A stretch of DNA of 32,837 nucleotides from Polyangiaceae bacterium (lineage in GTDB: Bacteria > Myxococcota_A > Polyangia > Polyangiales > Polyangiaceae): NCBI GenBank assembly GCA_023150915.1, contig JAKLKA010000077.1, positions 1 through 32,837 on the forward strand, written 5' to 3'. Each line of letters opens with the position of its first letter. Position 1 is the first letter of the stretch. Positions 1 to 8,278 of the stretch are shown here, in pieces. Below the pieces are notes generated by a model. The model did no database searches. It had not been told where the DNA came from and was given only the letters and a program-made list of their open reading frames with translations. The position numbers were made by a program, and so were the translations under genes.

Positions 1-189
1 GCAGGCGGATCGGGCGGCGGCGTTCCGAGCGGCGGCGGCGGCGCGAGCGGCGGCGGCGGCGCCACCGCCAGCGGGCAGTGCGGCGGCAAGTGCGGCTCGA
101 CCGAGCCGCAGGGCGCGGGCTGCTACTGCGACGTGCTGTGCATCGCCAACCTGGACTGCTGCCCGGACTTCTTCGCGTACTGCTTGTGA
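1..189 (+). CDS. Secreted protein, C-terminal part, with somatomedin-B-like domain (partial)
   Basis: Reading frame 1 is open from the window edge to a TGA at 187-189 and gives the last 62 residues; the start lies outside the window. The first part is a Gly/Ser linker. The last ~37 residues hold eight cysteines spaced C-x3-C-x9-C-x-C-x3-C-x5-CC-x6-C, with the segments GCYCDVLC and DCCPDFFAYC. This matches the somatomedin B knot (C-x3-C, CxCDxxC, CCxDFxxxC). In animals that domain is an extracellular disulfide-bonded module in proteins such as vitronectin. A Gly/Ser tether followed by a cysteine knot implies export to the periplasm or cell surface. The upstream domains cannot be seen, so the overall function is unknown. 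The gene converges with the hydrolase, leaving six bases between the two stops. Confidence 0.8.
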   Translation, partial: AGGSGGGVPSGGGGASGGGGATASGQCGGKCGSTEPQGAGCYCDVLCIANLDCCPDFFAYCL

Positions 190-195
190 GCTCGG

Positions 196-984
196 TCAGA
201 AGCGCTGCAAGAACTGGCGAAGCTCGGCCGCCACCTCGGCGCGCTCCAGATCGCGGGTCAAGATGTGGCGCGAGCGCGGCAAGACCACCACCCGCACGTC
301 CCGCGTACCCAGTCGCGCCGCCACGCGTTCGGCATTCGCCACCGGGCACACGCGATCGCGCGAACCGTGCACGATCAGCGTGGGGGCCTGGACCTCGGGC
401 AATCGAAGGCGCATGCGGGCGCCGGCCCGCTCGACCGCCACCGCGGCGTGAACCGGGTGCTCACCGTAGGTCAGGTGGGTGCGCCGCGCCTCGGGGTCGG
501 CGATGTCAGCCGCGACCTTGGGAAGGCGAAAGTCCGGGAGCTTCAGCGCGCCGACTGCGTACAGCGCCCAGGCCGGGAACGGTGCCGCCAGCCAGAACGC
601 GTTGGCCAAGAGCACCAGCGCCTTCACCCGCTCGGGGTGAGTGACCGCCAGGTGGGTCGCGAGCAGCGACCCCAGCGAGAGGCCCACCACGATGGCGGGC
701 TCGGCCTCGCGCTCGAGCGCCGCGACCGCCGCCGCCGCCCAGTCGTCCCAGCCGGTGCGGGAGAGATCGTCGGCGTGCGTGCCGTGGCCGGGCAAGAGCG
801 GCAGGTGAGCACGGCGCCCCAGCGACCGCGCCACCTCGGCAACCAGCGCGACCTCGAGCGGCGTGCCGCCGAAGCCGTGGATGCCCAGGATCGGCGGGCC
901 CGCACCGTCGACCTGGATCGCGGCCGGGTCGCCGGGCCCCAGCAGACGGCCGCGCCCCTCAGCCTTCACCGCGCTTGATGCCAT
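196..984 (-). CDS. Alpha/beta hydrolase, carboxylesterase/monoacylglycerol lipase-like
   Basis: A 262-residue single-domain serine hydrolase. Visible motifs are the oxyanion-region HGFGG (36-40), the nucleophile elbow GLSLG with Ser103, Asp210 in HGSRDRV and His240 in RSRHIL, so the catalytic triad is complete. The layout resembles small bacterial carboxylesterases (Est30 type) and monoglyceride lipases. The substrate cannot be read from sequence but is probably a short acyl ester. There is no signal peptide, so it is likely cytoplasmic. It is the last gene of a minus-strand operon. An ATG start gives a 26-base overlap with the response regulator; a GTG five codons in (first base 972-969 region) would shorten this overlap. 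Family assignment is firm, substrate is not. Confidence 0.85.
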   Translation of the reverse strand: MASSAVKAEGRGRLLGPGDPAAIQVDGAGPPILGIHGFGGTPLEVALVAEVARSLGRRAHLPLLPGHGTHADDLSRTGWDDWAAAAVAALEREAEPAIVVGLSLGSLLATHLAVTHPERVKALVLLANAFWLAAPFPAWALYAVGALKLPDFRLPKVAADIADPEARRTHLTYGEHPVHAAVAVERAGARMRLRLPEVQAPTLIVHGSRDRVCPVANAERVAARLGTRDVRVVVLPRSRHILTRDLERAEVAAELRQFLQRF

Positions 985-2413
985 ACGCGCGGATCTTCTT
1001 GTGCAGGTTGGTGCGCTCCACGCCCAGCACCACCGACGCCTTGGAGATGTTCCAGTCGAAGGCCTTGAGCGTATCCACGATGTACGAGCGCTCGGTCGCT
1101 TCGCGGTACTCGCGCAGCGTCAGCCGCTCGCCGCCGGGCTTGGCCGACAGAACGCCGACTGCGGCCAGGCCGACGCCGCCCTCGAGCGCGTCGTCCGCGT
1201 CGTCCTCGAAGGGGCTCTCGTGGGGATCTTCGGGCAGGTCCGCGATGGTGATCACGTCGGCCGAGAGGATGGCGGCGCGCTCGACCACGTTCTTCAGCTC
1301 GCGCACGTTGCCGGGCCACTTGCGGCGGCTCAGCGCCTCTTTCACCGCTGCGTGCATGGCCTTGGATTTCAGGCCGTTGTCCTTGCAGAACGCCTCGACG
1401 AAGGCCTCGGCCAAGAGCGCGATGTCGGCCGGCCGCTCGCGCAGCGCCGGCACGCGGATCGGGAACACATCGAGCCGGAAGAACAGATCTTCGCGGAACG
1501 CGCCGGCGGCCACCTCTTTCGACAGGTCCTTGTTGGTGGCGGCCAAGACCCGCACGTCGACCTGGATCACGTGCTCGCTGCCGACCCGGACCACCTCGCC
1601 GTTCTGCAGCGCGCGCAGCACCTTGGCCTGCGCGGTCAGGTCCATGTCGCCGATCTCGTCCAAGAACAGCGTGCCGCCGTGGGCCTGCTCGAAGAACCCG
1701 CGCTTGCGGGCCTGGGCGCCGGTGAAGCTGCCGCGCTCGTGGCCGAACAGCTCGCTCTCGATCAGCTCGCGGGGGATGGCCGCGCAGTTCACCTTGATGA
1801 AGGGCGCGTCTTTCCGGGGCGAAAGCCGGTGAATCGCCCGGCTCACCAGCTCTTTGCCGGTGCCACTCTCGCCGGTGATCAGCACGCTGGCCTTGGTGGG
1901 CGCCACCTTGTCGATCTTGGCGTACAGCTCTTGCATCACCGAGCTGGTGCCGATCATCTCGTAGCGAGCTTCCAGCTCGCCGCGCATCTGCTCGAGGGTG
2001 CGCGACAGGCGCGCCGTCTTGATGCAGTTGTCGACGCTGACCAGCACGCGCTCGCGGTTCAGGGGCTTCTCGAAGAAGTCACTGGCGCCGAGCTTGATGG
2101 CGTTGACCGCGTCGTGAACCGTGGCGTGCCCGCTGATCACGATCACCGGCAGGTCGCGGGTGGCGTCGTCGGCGCGCATCTTCTCGAGGGCCTCGAGGCC
2201 GCTCATCCCCGGCAGCTTCAGGTCGAAGATGGCCAGATCCACCGGGTGAGCGGGGCTTCTCAGGGTGGCCAGGGCCTCTTCGGCGCTACCGGCCTCGATC
2301 ACGCGGTAGCCCTCGCCCGTGAGCACCATCTCGACGGTGCGGCGGATGTTCTTCTCGTCGTCGACGATCAGGACCGTGGGCGCAACGGTGGAGAGCGGCG
2401 ACGGTTCGGCCAT
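959..2413 (-). CDS. Sigma54-dependent response regulator, NtrC/NtrX type
   Basis: 484 residues in three parts. The receiver domain (about 12-130) has the acidic pair D18/D19 and phosphoacceptor D64 in AIFDLKLPG. The AAA+ sigma54-interaction domain (about 155-390) has Walker A GESGTGKE near 178 and Walker [11 protein letters not shown]. The C-terminal Fis-type helix-turn-helix (about 440-480) contains NISKASVVLGVERTNLHKKI, as in NtrX-like proteins. The sigma54-contacting loop reads GSFTGA instead of the usual GAFTGA, a variant also seen in functional activators. ATG at 2413 is chosen because it lies two bases after the bamD stop and directly before the receiver domain; the frame stays open upstream but is antisense to nothing recognisable. 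No partner histidine kinase is encoded in the window. Targets are unknown. Confidence 0.93.
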   Translation of the reverse strand: MAEPSPLSTVAPTVLIVDDEKNIRRTVEMVLTGEGYRVIEAGSAEEALATLRSPAHPVDLAIFDLKLPGMSGLEALEKMRADDATRDLPVIVISGHATVHDAVNAIKLGASDFFEKPLNRERVLVSVDNCIKTARLSRTLEQMRGELEARYEMIGTSSVMQELYAKIDKVAPTKASVLITGESGTGKELVSRAIHRLSPRKDAPFIKVNCAAIPRELIESELFGHERGSFTGAQARKRGFFEQAHGGTLFLDEIGDMDLTAQAKVLRALQNGEVVRVGSEHVIQVDVRVLAATNKDLSKEVAAGAFREDLFFRLDVFPIRVPALRERPADIALLAEAFVEAFCKDNGLKSKAMHAAVKEALSRRKWPGNVRELKNVVERAAILSADVITIADLPEDPHESPFEDDADDALEGGVGLAAVGVLSAKPGGERLTLREYREATERSYIVDTLKAFDWNISKASVVLGVERTNLHKKIRAYGIKRGEG

Positions 2414-2415
2414 GA

Positions 2416-3231
2416 TCACGGCAGGGGGGCAGGGGGGACGACCGCGTCGTCTTGCATCAGGCGCAAGAAGCCCTTGGCCGGGATGCCAAAGGGGCTGTCG
2501 GGGTAGAGCGAGAGCAGCTGGCGGAGCACGGCGCGGGCCTTCTTCCGCTTGTGCATCTTCATGTAGGTCTCGCCGAGCAAGAGCATGGCCTCGGCTTCCA
2601 GCCCCGAGCCCTCGTAAGTGCTGAGCGCGTGCTGGCAGCGGGCCACCGCCGCGGGGAAGTTGCCCTTGCCCAGATAGAAGCGGGCCACGTACAGCTCGTG
2701 CCGCGCCAGCAGCCCGGCCACCATCTCGAGCATGTACTCGAGCTCGCGCGCGCGCTTGTAGTGGGGGAAGTCGCCCAGGAAGGCGCGGATGGTGTCGTAT
2801 GCGTCGTAGACGTTGGCCAGGTCGCGCTCTTCGAGCGGCGGCAAGAGCAAGGTCGGGCTCGACTGCTCGAACAGCGCCTTGGCCACGCGGAAGCGGGCGT
2901 AGGGCACGTCCGGATCGTTCGGGTAGTCCTGAACGAAGCCCTTGTAGGCGCTGATCGCCTCGGCGTACTTCTCTTGCTTGAACTCGATGTCGGCCAGGCG
3001 CAGGTCGGCCAGGCGCGCATAGCGGCTGTAGCCGTACTTGCGCTTGACCTCTTTGAACAGCAGCGCCGCCTCTTCCCAGTCCTTGTCGAAGAACGCCTTC
3101 AGCGCCTGCTCGTACTCGAGCTTGGCGTTCTCGGAGTAGGCGAGGGGGCTCGCCGCAGGCTTCGTGGCCCCACACGCGGGCAGGGCCGCACCCAGCACAC
3201 ACAGGACCGCGATTTTCCCGACCAGACGCAT
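2416..3231 (-). CDS. bamD: BamD-like outer membrane assembly lipoprotein
   Basis: 271 residues beginning with a lipoprotein signal peptide; the lipobox LPAC places the lipidated Cys at 20. The rest is helical TPR repeats: an N-terminal segment with the BamD/ComL pattern (AKLEYEQALKAFFDKDWEEA, then repeats around YARLADLRLADIEFKQEKY and YPNDPDVPYARFRVAKALFE), and further repeats ending near YPDSPFG. BamD is an essential periplasmic subunit of the BAM complex, which inserts beta-barrel proteins into the outer membrane. The start at 3231 is set by the signal peptide. It is the first gene of an operon with the NtrC-type regulator and the hydrolase, and is divergent from greA. The C-terminal ~70 residues are less like classical BamD. 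Confidence 0.85.
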   Translation of the reverse strand: MRLVGKIAVLCVLGAALPACGATKPAASPLAYSENAKLEYEQALKAFFDKDWEEAALLFKEVKRKYGYSRYARLADLRLADIEFKQEKYAEAISAYKGFVQDYPNDPDVPYARFRVAKALFEQSSPTLLLPPLEERDLANVYDAYDTIRAFLGDFPHYKRARELEYMLEMVAGLLARHELYVARFYLGKGNFPAAVARCQHALSTYEGSGLEAEAMLLLGETYMKMHKRKKARAVLRQLLSLYPDSPFGIPAKGFLRLMQDDAVVPPAPLP

Positions 3232-3243
3232 GGCGCGGAGGCT

Positions 3244-3272
3244 TGAGTAGCGGTTCGACCGAGCGGGGGCAA
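3244..3272 (-). promoter_or_regulatory. Probable sigma70-type promoter of the bamD operon
   Basis: On the minus strand TTGCCC (3272-3267) is followed after exactly 17 bases by TACTCA (3249-3244). The -10 ends 12 bases before the bamD ATG, giving a leader of only about five bases. Called by eye from hexamers and spacing. Confidence 0.5.
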
Positions 3273-3302
3273 GCTCTGGCACCCCGGCGCCGCGGTTCTG
3301 GC

Positions 3303-3335
3303 TTGATCGGGGGCGCGCCTCAGGTAGATCGGAGG
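3303..3335 (+). promoter_or_regulatory. Candidate greA promoter and Shine-Dalgarno site
   Basis: TTGATC (3303-3308), a 16-base spacer and TAGATC (3325-3330) form a weak sigma70-like pair. GGAGG at 3331-3335 is a strong ribosome binding site five bases before the greA ATG at 3341. The Shine-Dalgarno call is firmer than the promoter, because the -10 would lie so close that a leader starting after it would lose the ribosome site. Confidence 0.45.
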
Positions 3336-3340
3336 TCCCC

Positions 3341-3814
3341 ATGGTCGAGAAGGTCCCGATGACACCCCGCGGGGCGGAGAAGCTCAAGGAAGAGCTGGCC
3401 CGTCTGAAGGAAGAGCGGCCGAAGATCTCCCGCGAGATCGGCGTCGCCCGCGAGCACGGCGACCTCTCCGAGAACGCCGAGTACCACGCGGCCAAGGAGC
3501 GCCAGGGCATGGTCGAGGCCCGCATCAAGGACCTCGAAGACAAGATCTCGCGCGCCGAGGTCATCGACCCGGCCTCGCTCAGCGGCGACAAGGTGCGCTT
3601 CGGCGCCACGGTCAAGCTGCTGAACGTCGAGAACGACGAGGAGTCGACCTACCAGATCATCGGGGCCGACGAGGCCGACCTGAACCAAGGCACGATCTCG
3701 ATCTCTGCACCGCTCGCCCGGGCCCTGATCGGCAAAGAGGTGGGGGACGAGGTCAAGGTCCAGCTCCCCGGGGGCGCCCGTCACTACGAGATTGTCAGCG
3801 TCGAGTTCCGCTGA
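3341..3814 (+). CDS. greA: Transcription elongation factor GreA
   Basis: 157 residues, the usual GreA length. The N-terminal coiled coil carries the acidic tip [14 protein letters not shown], whose Asp and Glu residues enter the secondary channel of RNA polymerase and stimulate transcript cleavage to rescue backtracked complexes. The C-terminal FKBP-like domain ends with the typical [21 protein letters not shown] strong GGAGG Shine-Dalgarno sits five bases before the ATG. The gene is divergent from bamD and is followed immediately by the sulfatase-fold membrane protein, probably in one transcript. Confidence 0.97.
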   Translation: MVEKVPMTPRGAEKLKEELARLKEERPKISREIGVAREHGDLSENAEYHAAKERQGMVEARIKDLEDKISRAEVIDPASLSGDKVRFGATVKLLNVENDEESTYQIIGADEADLNQGTISISAPLARALIGKEVGDEVKVQLPGGARHYEIVSVEFR

Positions 3815-3818
3815 GCGC

Positions 3819-6800
3819 GTGACCCAGGCCTGGGTGGCCGCCGGGGTGGTCGCCGCTGGCGAGCTCGTGGTCGTGCTCGCCAGTCAGCGACGTCTGATCT
3901 CTGGCGTGTGGGAGGCCCAGTGGGGCCTGGTCTATCTGGCGCCGGTGCTGCTGCTCTTGGTCGCGGCCGCCGGGCTCACGGGGGCGGCGCTGCTCGGCGC
4001 CGCCGCCCGCGGCGATCGGCACGACGCGCGTCTGGCGCTGGCGCTGATCGTGGCCGGGCTGGCCGGGCTCTCGGCCTGGGGGGTCGGCGGCGGGCGCCTG
4101 CTCGAGTCGCTGCCCCGGCGCGGCGGCTTCGCGCTCGGCGTGGGCCTCGGCGCGGCCGTCGTGGCGTACCTGCTCGCGCCGCGGCTCAGCGCCTGGATCC
4201 GCCTCCGCCCGGGGCGCACCGCGCTCGCAGCGCTGGGCCTGGTCCTCGGCTGCGAGCTGGTCAATCAGCTGGTGCTGGTCCGGCTCTACCCGGCCTTTCA
4301 CCTGACGCTCTCGGTGCTGGCGCTGATGCTCGCCCCGGCCCTGGCGCTGGCGCTGCCGCCCGCCGAAGCACGGCGTCGCGTCCCAGGCTTCGTGGTCGGC
4401 GCGCTGGGGCTCGCCGCGCTGGCAGCGCTGGCAGCCCTGGCTCGGCCGGCCGCCACCCGCCTCGGGCGCTTCGACAACTTCCGGCTGCTGCTCATCGGGC
4501 GTGCGCCGATCGCCGGCCAAGCCGTGCGCCTGGCGGCCTGGCTCTCGCCGCCGCCCCCCATCACCGACGCCGAGGGCGGCGGTCTCGAGACCCCCACCTC
4601 CGGAGAACGCAGCGTCGACTTCCGGGATCGCGACGTGCTGCTCATCACGGTGGACGCGCTGCGCGCCGACCACGTGGGCGCCTACGGCTACCCGCGCCCG
4701 ACCACCCCGAACCTGGACGCGCTGGCCGCCTCGTCCGCGCGCTTCACCCACGCCTACGCCCCGACGCCGCACACCAGCTACTCGGTGACCTCGCTGATGA
4801 CCGGCAAGTACATGCGCCCATTGCTGCTTCAGGGCGCCGGCGCCGACAGCGACACCTGGGCGTCACTGATGCGGACCTATGCCCGGAAGACCGCCGCCTT
4901 CTATCCGCCCGCCGTGTTCTTCATCGACACCGAGCGCTTCGCCCCGTTCCGCGATTCGTTCCTCGGCTTCGAGTACCAGAAGGTCGAGTTCATGGAAGGG
5001 CAGGGGCGGGTGGAGCAAGTCGCGAGCTATCTCGCCGAGGCCGGCCGCGAGCAACGCCTGTTCCTTTGGGTCCACCTGTTCGGCCCCCACGAGCCCTACG
5101 AGGCCCACTCGGCCCACGACTTCGGCTCGCGCGACGTCGACCGTTACGACTCGGAGGTGCGGGCCGCCGACGAGACCGTGGGCGCGCTGACCCGGCTGTT
5201 TCGCGAGCAACGTCCGGGTGGGGTGGTGATCGTGACCGCCGACCACGGCGAGGAGTTCGGCGACCACGGCGGGCGCTATCACGGCACCACGGTCTACGAA
5301 GAGCAGGTCCGCGTCCCGCTGGTGGTGTCGGCGCCGGGCGTGGTCGCACCGCGCACCATCGGCGAGGTGGTGCAGACCATCGATCTTCTGCCGACGGTCC
5401 TGGGGGCGCTCGACATCCCGCGCCCTCCGCGGCTGCGTGGTCGCGATCTGGGCCCGCTGCTGTCGGGCGCCCGCCCCAGCGGGCCTGGGCTGGCGCTGTC
5501 CGAGACCGAAGAGCACGCGCTCTTGGCCGAAGGGCCCTGGCGCCTGGTCTGCCAGCGCAAGCTGGGCGCCTGCCAGCTGTTCGACGTGCTGGCCGATCCG
5601 GCCCAGAGCATCGACCGCTCGGGCGACGAGGCCGCGCGCTTTCGCGAGCTCCGCGCCCGACTGCGCGAGCTCGGCGCGTCCCACGGGCGCTACGAGGTGA
5701 AGGGCCTGCGGGCCGAAGGCAAGGGCTGGCCCCAGGCCATCTTGCGTGGGATTTCCGGGGACGGTGACGCCGCCGACGAGCTTCTGCCGTTGCTCGACGA
5801 CGCGGACGTGGCCATCCGCCGCAAGGCGGCAGAGATCTTGTTCGAGCTGCGCCGGCCCGAGACCGCCCAGAGCCTGCGGCTGGCGCTCGGCCGCGACGAA
5901 GACGTCGAGGTGCGGCGCTGGGCCGCGCTGGCGCTCACGCGCCTGGACCAGGGGGCGCCGCTGGTGTTCGAGCTCGAGCGCTCCGACGACCTGCGCTGGA
6001 AGCGCCTGGCGTCGCTGGCCCTGGCCGAGTCCGGCGACAAGCGCGGCGAGGCGGCGCTGGTCGCCTGGTGGAAAGACGCGGGCACCCGCGACCACGCGCG
6101 CTCGCGGGAGCTGCTCGAGGCGCTCGCCAAGATCCGCAGCAAGGACGCGGTCTGGCCGTTGATCCAGAGCCTGGACGACGTCCGCCTGCGTCCCTTCATC
6201 GCCCAGGCCCTGGCACGCATCGGCGACGAGGCCGCCCGGGTGCCACTGGCGCGCGCGCTGGCCACCGAGCGCTACCAGGGCGCGCGGGTCGCCATCGCCC
6301 AGGCCCTGGTCGAGCTCGGTGCCGAGGCCGAGATGGCCGAGCCGCTGCTGCGGTTCCTGGGCGTGCCCGACCCGTTGCCCGATGGGCTCGCGCTTGCCCG
6401 GCGAGCGGGCATCCTCCAGAACGTGGGCGGCCCCGAGCCGCGCGACGTCACGCGGCTCGCCAAGCAGAGCCCGCTCGGTGCACGGCTCGAGCTGGTGGTG
6501 CCGCGCGGGGGCAATGGGCGAGGGGTGCGGGTTCTGCTCCGGGCGGGGGCTGCCGGTCGCGCAGGGCGGGTGCACATCGGGGCCCCCCACGAGGCCATCA
6601 AGTACGACCGCAAAGGTTTACCCGTAAAAGACCGAAAACTGCCACAAATTCACCCAAGCCACCGGGTCACACTCGAGCTTGCCCCGGGCCCCTCGCGCGA
6701 GGTCCATGCGCTCTTGCCCGAGAGCCTGGGCGCCAAGCCCGGGCGGCCGCTGAGCCTGGTGGTGTTCTCGGAAGAGCACGTCGCGGTCGAGGCCATCGCG

Positions 6801-6875
6801 GTGGTCCCGCTCGCCGACGAGCTGCCGCCTCCGGCGCCAAAACCCTGGAAGCCTGGCGACCCCACCACTGGGTGA
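3819..6875 (+). CDS. Membrane sulfatase-fold (alkaline phosphatase superfamily) protein with HEAT repeats
   Basis: About 1018 residues. Roughly seven hydrophobic segments fill residues 1-220. A sulfatase-type domain follows (about 265-560): metal-binding VDALRADHVGAYGY, nucleophile region PHTSYSVTSLMTG near 317, and TADHGEEFGDHG near 470. Residues about 640-850 form HEAT-like repeats (DADVAIRRKAAEILFELRRP and DEDVEVRRWAALALTRL). No Cys or Ser sits in a C/S-x-P-x-R sulfatase motif, and Thr in HTSYS is the likely nucleophile. This suggests a phosphoester or phosphoglycerol-transfer activity rather than a formylglycine sulfatase. Start chosen at GTG 3819, four bases after greA stops; a TTG at 3792 would overlap greA. 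A rare-codon patch lies near 6610-6660. Confidence 0.85.
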   Translation: MTQAWVAAGVVAAGELVVVLASQRRLISGVWEAQWGLVYLAPVLLLLVAAAGLTGAALLGAAARGDRHDARLALALIVAGLAGLSAWGVGGGRLLESLPRRGGFALGVGLGAAVVAYLLAPRLSAWIRLRPGRTALAALGLVLGCELVNQLVLVRLYPAFHLTLSVLALMLAPALALALPPAEARRRVPGFVVGALGLAALAALAALARPAATRLGRFDNFRLLLIGRAPIAGQAVRLAAWLSPPPPITDAEGGGLETPTSGERSVDFRDRDVLLITVDALRADHVGAYGYPRPTTPNLDALAASSARFTHAYAPTPHTSYSVTSLMTGKYMRPLLLQGAGADSDTWASLMRTYARKTAAFYPPAVFFIDTERFAPFRDSFLGFEYQKVEFMEGQGRVEQVASYLAEAGREQRLFLWVHLFGPHEPYEAHSAHDFGSRDVDRYDSEVRAADETVGALTRLFREQRPGGVVIVTADHGEEFGDHGGRYHGTTVYEEQVRVPLVVSAPGVVAPRTIGEVVQTIDLLPTVLGALDIPRPPRLRGRDLGPLLSGARPSGPGLALSETEEHALLAEGPWRLVCQRKLGACQLFDVLADPAQSIDRSGDEAARFRELRARLRELGASHGRYEVKGLRAEGKGWPQAILRGISGDGDAADELLPLLDDADVAIRRKAAEILFELRRPETAQSLRLALGRDEDVEVRRWAALALTRLDQGAPLVFELERSDDLRWKRLASLALAESGDKRGEAALVAWWKDAGTRDHARSRELLEALAKIRSKDAVWPLIQSLDDVRLRPFIAQALARIGDEAARVPLARALATERYQGARVAIAQALVELGAEAEMAEPLLRFLGVPDPLPDGLALARRAGILQNVGGPEPRDVTRLAKQSPLGARLELVVPRGGNGRGVRVLLRAGAAGRAGRVHIGAPHEAIKYDRKGLPVKDRKLPQIHPSHRVTLELAPGPSREVHALLPESLGAKPGRPLSLVVFSEEHVAVEAIAVVPLADELPPPAPKPWKPGDPTTG
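6610..6660 (+). other. AT-rich rare-codon island with inverted repeat inside the sulfatase-fold gene
   Basis: Within a ~70% G+C gene this stretch uses TTA, GTA, AAA, CGA, CCA, CAA and ATT codons almost back to back. It contains the inverted repeat TTTAC-CC-GTAAA at 6617-6628. Reading frame is kept. It could pause translation, hide a protein-binding site, or mark a short replaced segment; the sequence does not decide. Confidence 0.5.
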
Positions 6876-6906
6876 GCGAAACCCTCGCGTGGCTCGGCGA
6901 GGGTGG

Positions 6907-6912
6907 TATAGA
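6907..6912 (+). promoter_or_regulatory. Extended -10 element before the YfgM-like gene
   Basis: TATAGA preceded by TGG (an extended -10, TGn) ends seven bases before the GTG at 6920. That spacing would place the transcript start at or next to the start codon, giving a leaderless mRNA. No clear -35 was found. Confidence 0.5.
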
Positions 6913-6919
6913 GGCGCCG

Positions 6920-8278
6920 GTGGCTGAGCAAGAGGACGAAAAACAGCTCTCGCGGCGCGCGCGTCGGCGTGCCCAGGCCGAGAGTGAGGACGTCGAGGCG
7001 AGCGCGGCAGACGCGTCGAGCGCCGAGGCAGAAGAGCAGGGCGACGACGACCGCGACGCGGGCGACGCAGAAGCGGGGGCGGCCGAGCCTTCGGCCGACG
7101 CCGACGCTAGCGAGGGCGAAGGCGACGACGCTCCCAAGAAGCTGAGCAAGTCCGAGAAGAAGCGCGCCAAGCAGGAAGAGAAGAGCGCGACCGCTACGGT
7201 GCGCGACCGCAACAAGCGGCTGCGCGAGCAGGGCGTCGCCAAGCGGCGCACGAAGCGGGAAAAAGAGCGGCACGCGGCGGTCGCTCAGGGCCTCGACGCG
7301 TCCGAGATGATGGACGACGCGTTCGCGCGCGGCACCCACGCCACCGCGCAGTTCATCCGCAAGAACGCCAGCTTGCTCCAGTGGCTGGTGGTGCTGGCCG
7401 TCGTCGGCGGCATCGGCTGGCAGGTCTACTCGTGGCGCGCCAAGAAGGCAGCGGGGAAGACCTCCGACGGCCTGATGTCGGGCGTCGACTCCGAGCTCGG
7501 CCGCGTCGGAACCGAGAGCGCCCGCCCGGAAGAGGCCGCCGTCAACGGGCGGCCCACGTTCGCGACCGAAGAGGCCCGGCTCGAGGCCGCCGCGAAGGCC
7601 TTCACCGAGGCCGAGCAGGCGAAGCCGGGGTCGGGCACCGCGATCTTGAGCATGCTGGGCCGCGCGGGCGTGCTCTACGACCAAGGCAAGTTCGACGACG
7701 CCAAGGGGCTGTACGAGAAGGTGCAGGGCTCGGAGCTGGCCAAGCACGACGCCGACGTCCGACTCCGCTCGCTCGAGGGCGTGGGTTTGTGCCTCGAGGC
7801 AAAGGCCGACGCCGACGGCGCGCTGAAGGTGTTCCAAGAGCTCGAGAAATCCGACGAGCCGGGCTTTGCGCCACTGGGCCTCTATCACCAGGCCCGCGTG
7901 CACTTCGCCAAGGGCGACAAAGACAAGGCCAAAGAGCTGCTGACCAAGGTCAAAGAGAAGCTCGACAAGGACAAGTCGCCCTTCATGACCGACAGCTACG
8001 TCGAGAAGGCCGCGCGGGACCTCCTCGCCATCATCGACCCGAGCACCGCGCCGGCGGGCGGGTCGAGTTACAGCCCCGAGCAGCTCGACAAGATGCGCGA
8101 GCAGATCCTGAAAGACCCGGCCAAGCTGAAGAAGATGCTCGAGGACATGGGCAAGCTGAAGGTTCCGTCCATGCCGCCCGTTCCTGGCGGCCCGGTCGAG
8201 CCCGGCGAGGCGCCCGTTCCCGGTCCCGCGCCGGCGCCGGACCCGGACCCGGCGCCGCCGGCCAGCGGAGCACCGTGA
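6920..8278 (+). CDS. Membrane-anchored TPR protein, YfgM-like
   Basis: 452 residues. The first ~145 are cytoplasmic and highly charged, acidic then lysine-rich (KKLSKSEKKRAKQEEK). One transmembrane helix follows (about 150-172, LLQWLVVLAVVGGIGWQVYSW), then a TPR region (AILSMLGRAGVLYDQGKFDDA and similar) and a Pro/Gly/Ala-rich tail. One helix followed by periplasmic TPRs, placed directly before a BamB-like gene, is the yfgM-bamB order of proteobacteria, where YfgM assists periplasmic chaperones at the Sec translocon. Orthology is inferred from architecture and neighbour. GTG at 6920 is preferred because a -10-like element sits seven bases upstream; a GTG at 6872 overlapping the previous stop is possible. 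Confidence 0.7.
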   Translation: MAEQEDEKQLSRRARRRAQAESEDVEASAADASSAEAEEQGDDDRDAGDAEAGAAEPSADADASEGEGDDAPKKLSKSEKKRAKQEEKSATATVRDRNKRLREQGVAKRRTKREKERHAAVAQGLDASEMMDDAFARGTHATAQFIRKNASLLQWLVVLAVVGGIGWQVYSWRAKKAAGKTSDGLMSGVDSELGRVGTESARPEEAAVNGRPTFATEEARLEAAAKAFTEAEQAKPGSGTAILSMLGRAGVLYDQGKFDDAKGLYEKVQGSELAKHDADVRLRSLEGVGLCLEAKADADGALKVFQELEKSDEPGFAPLGLYHQARVHFAKGDKDKAKELLTKVKEKLDKDKSPFMTDSYVEKAARDLLAIIDPSTAPAGGSSYSPEQLDKMREQILKDPAKLKKMLEDMGKLKVPSMPPVPGGPVEPGEAPVPGPAPAPDPDPAPPASGAP

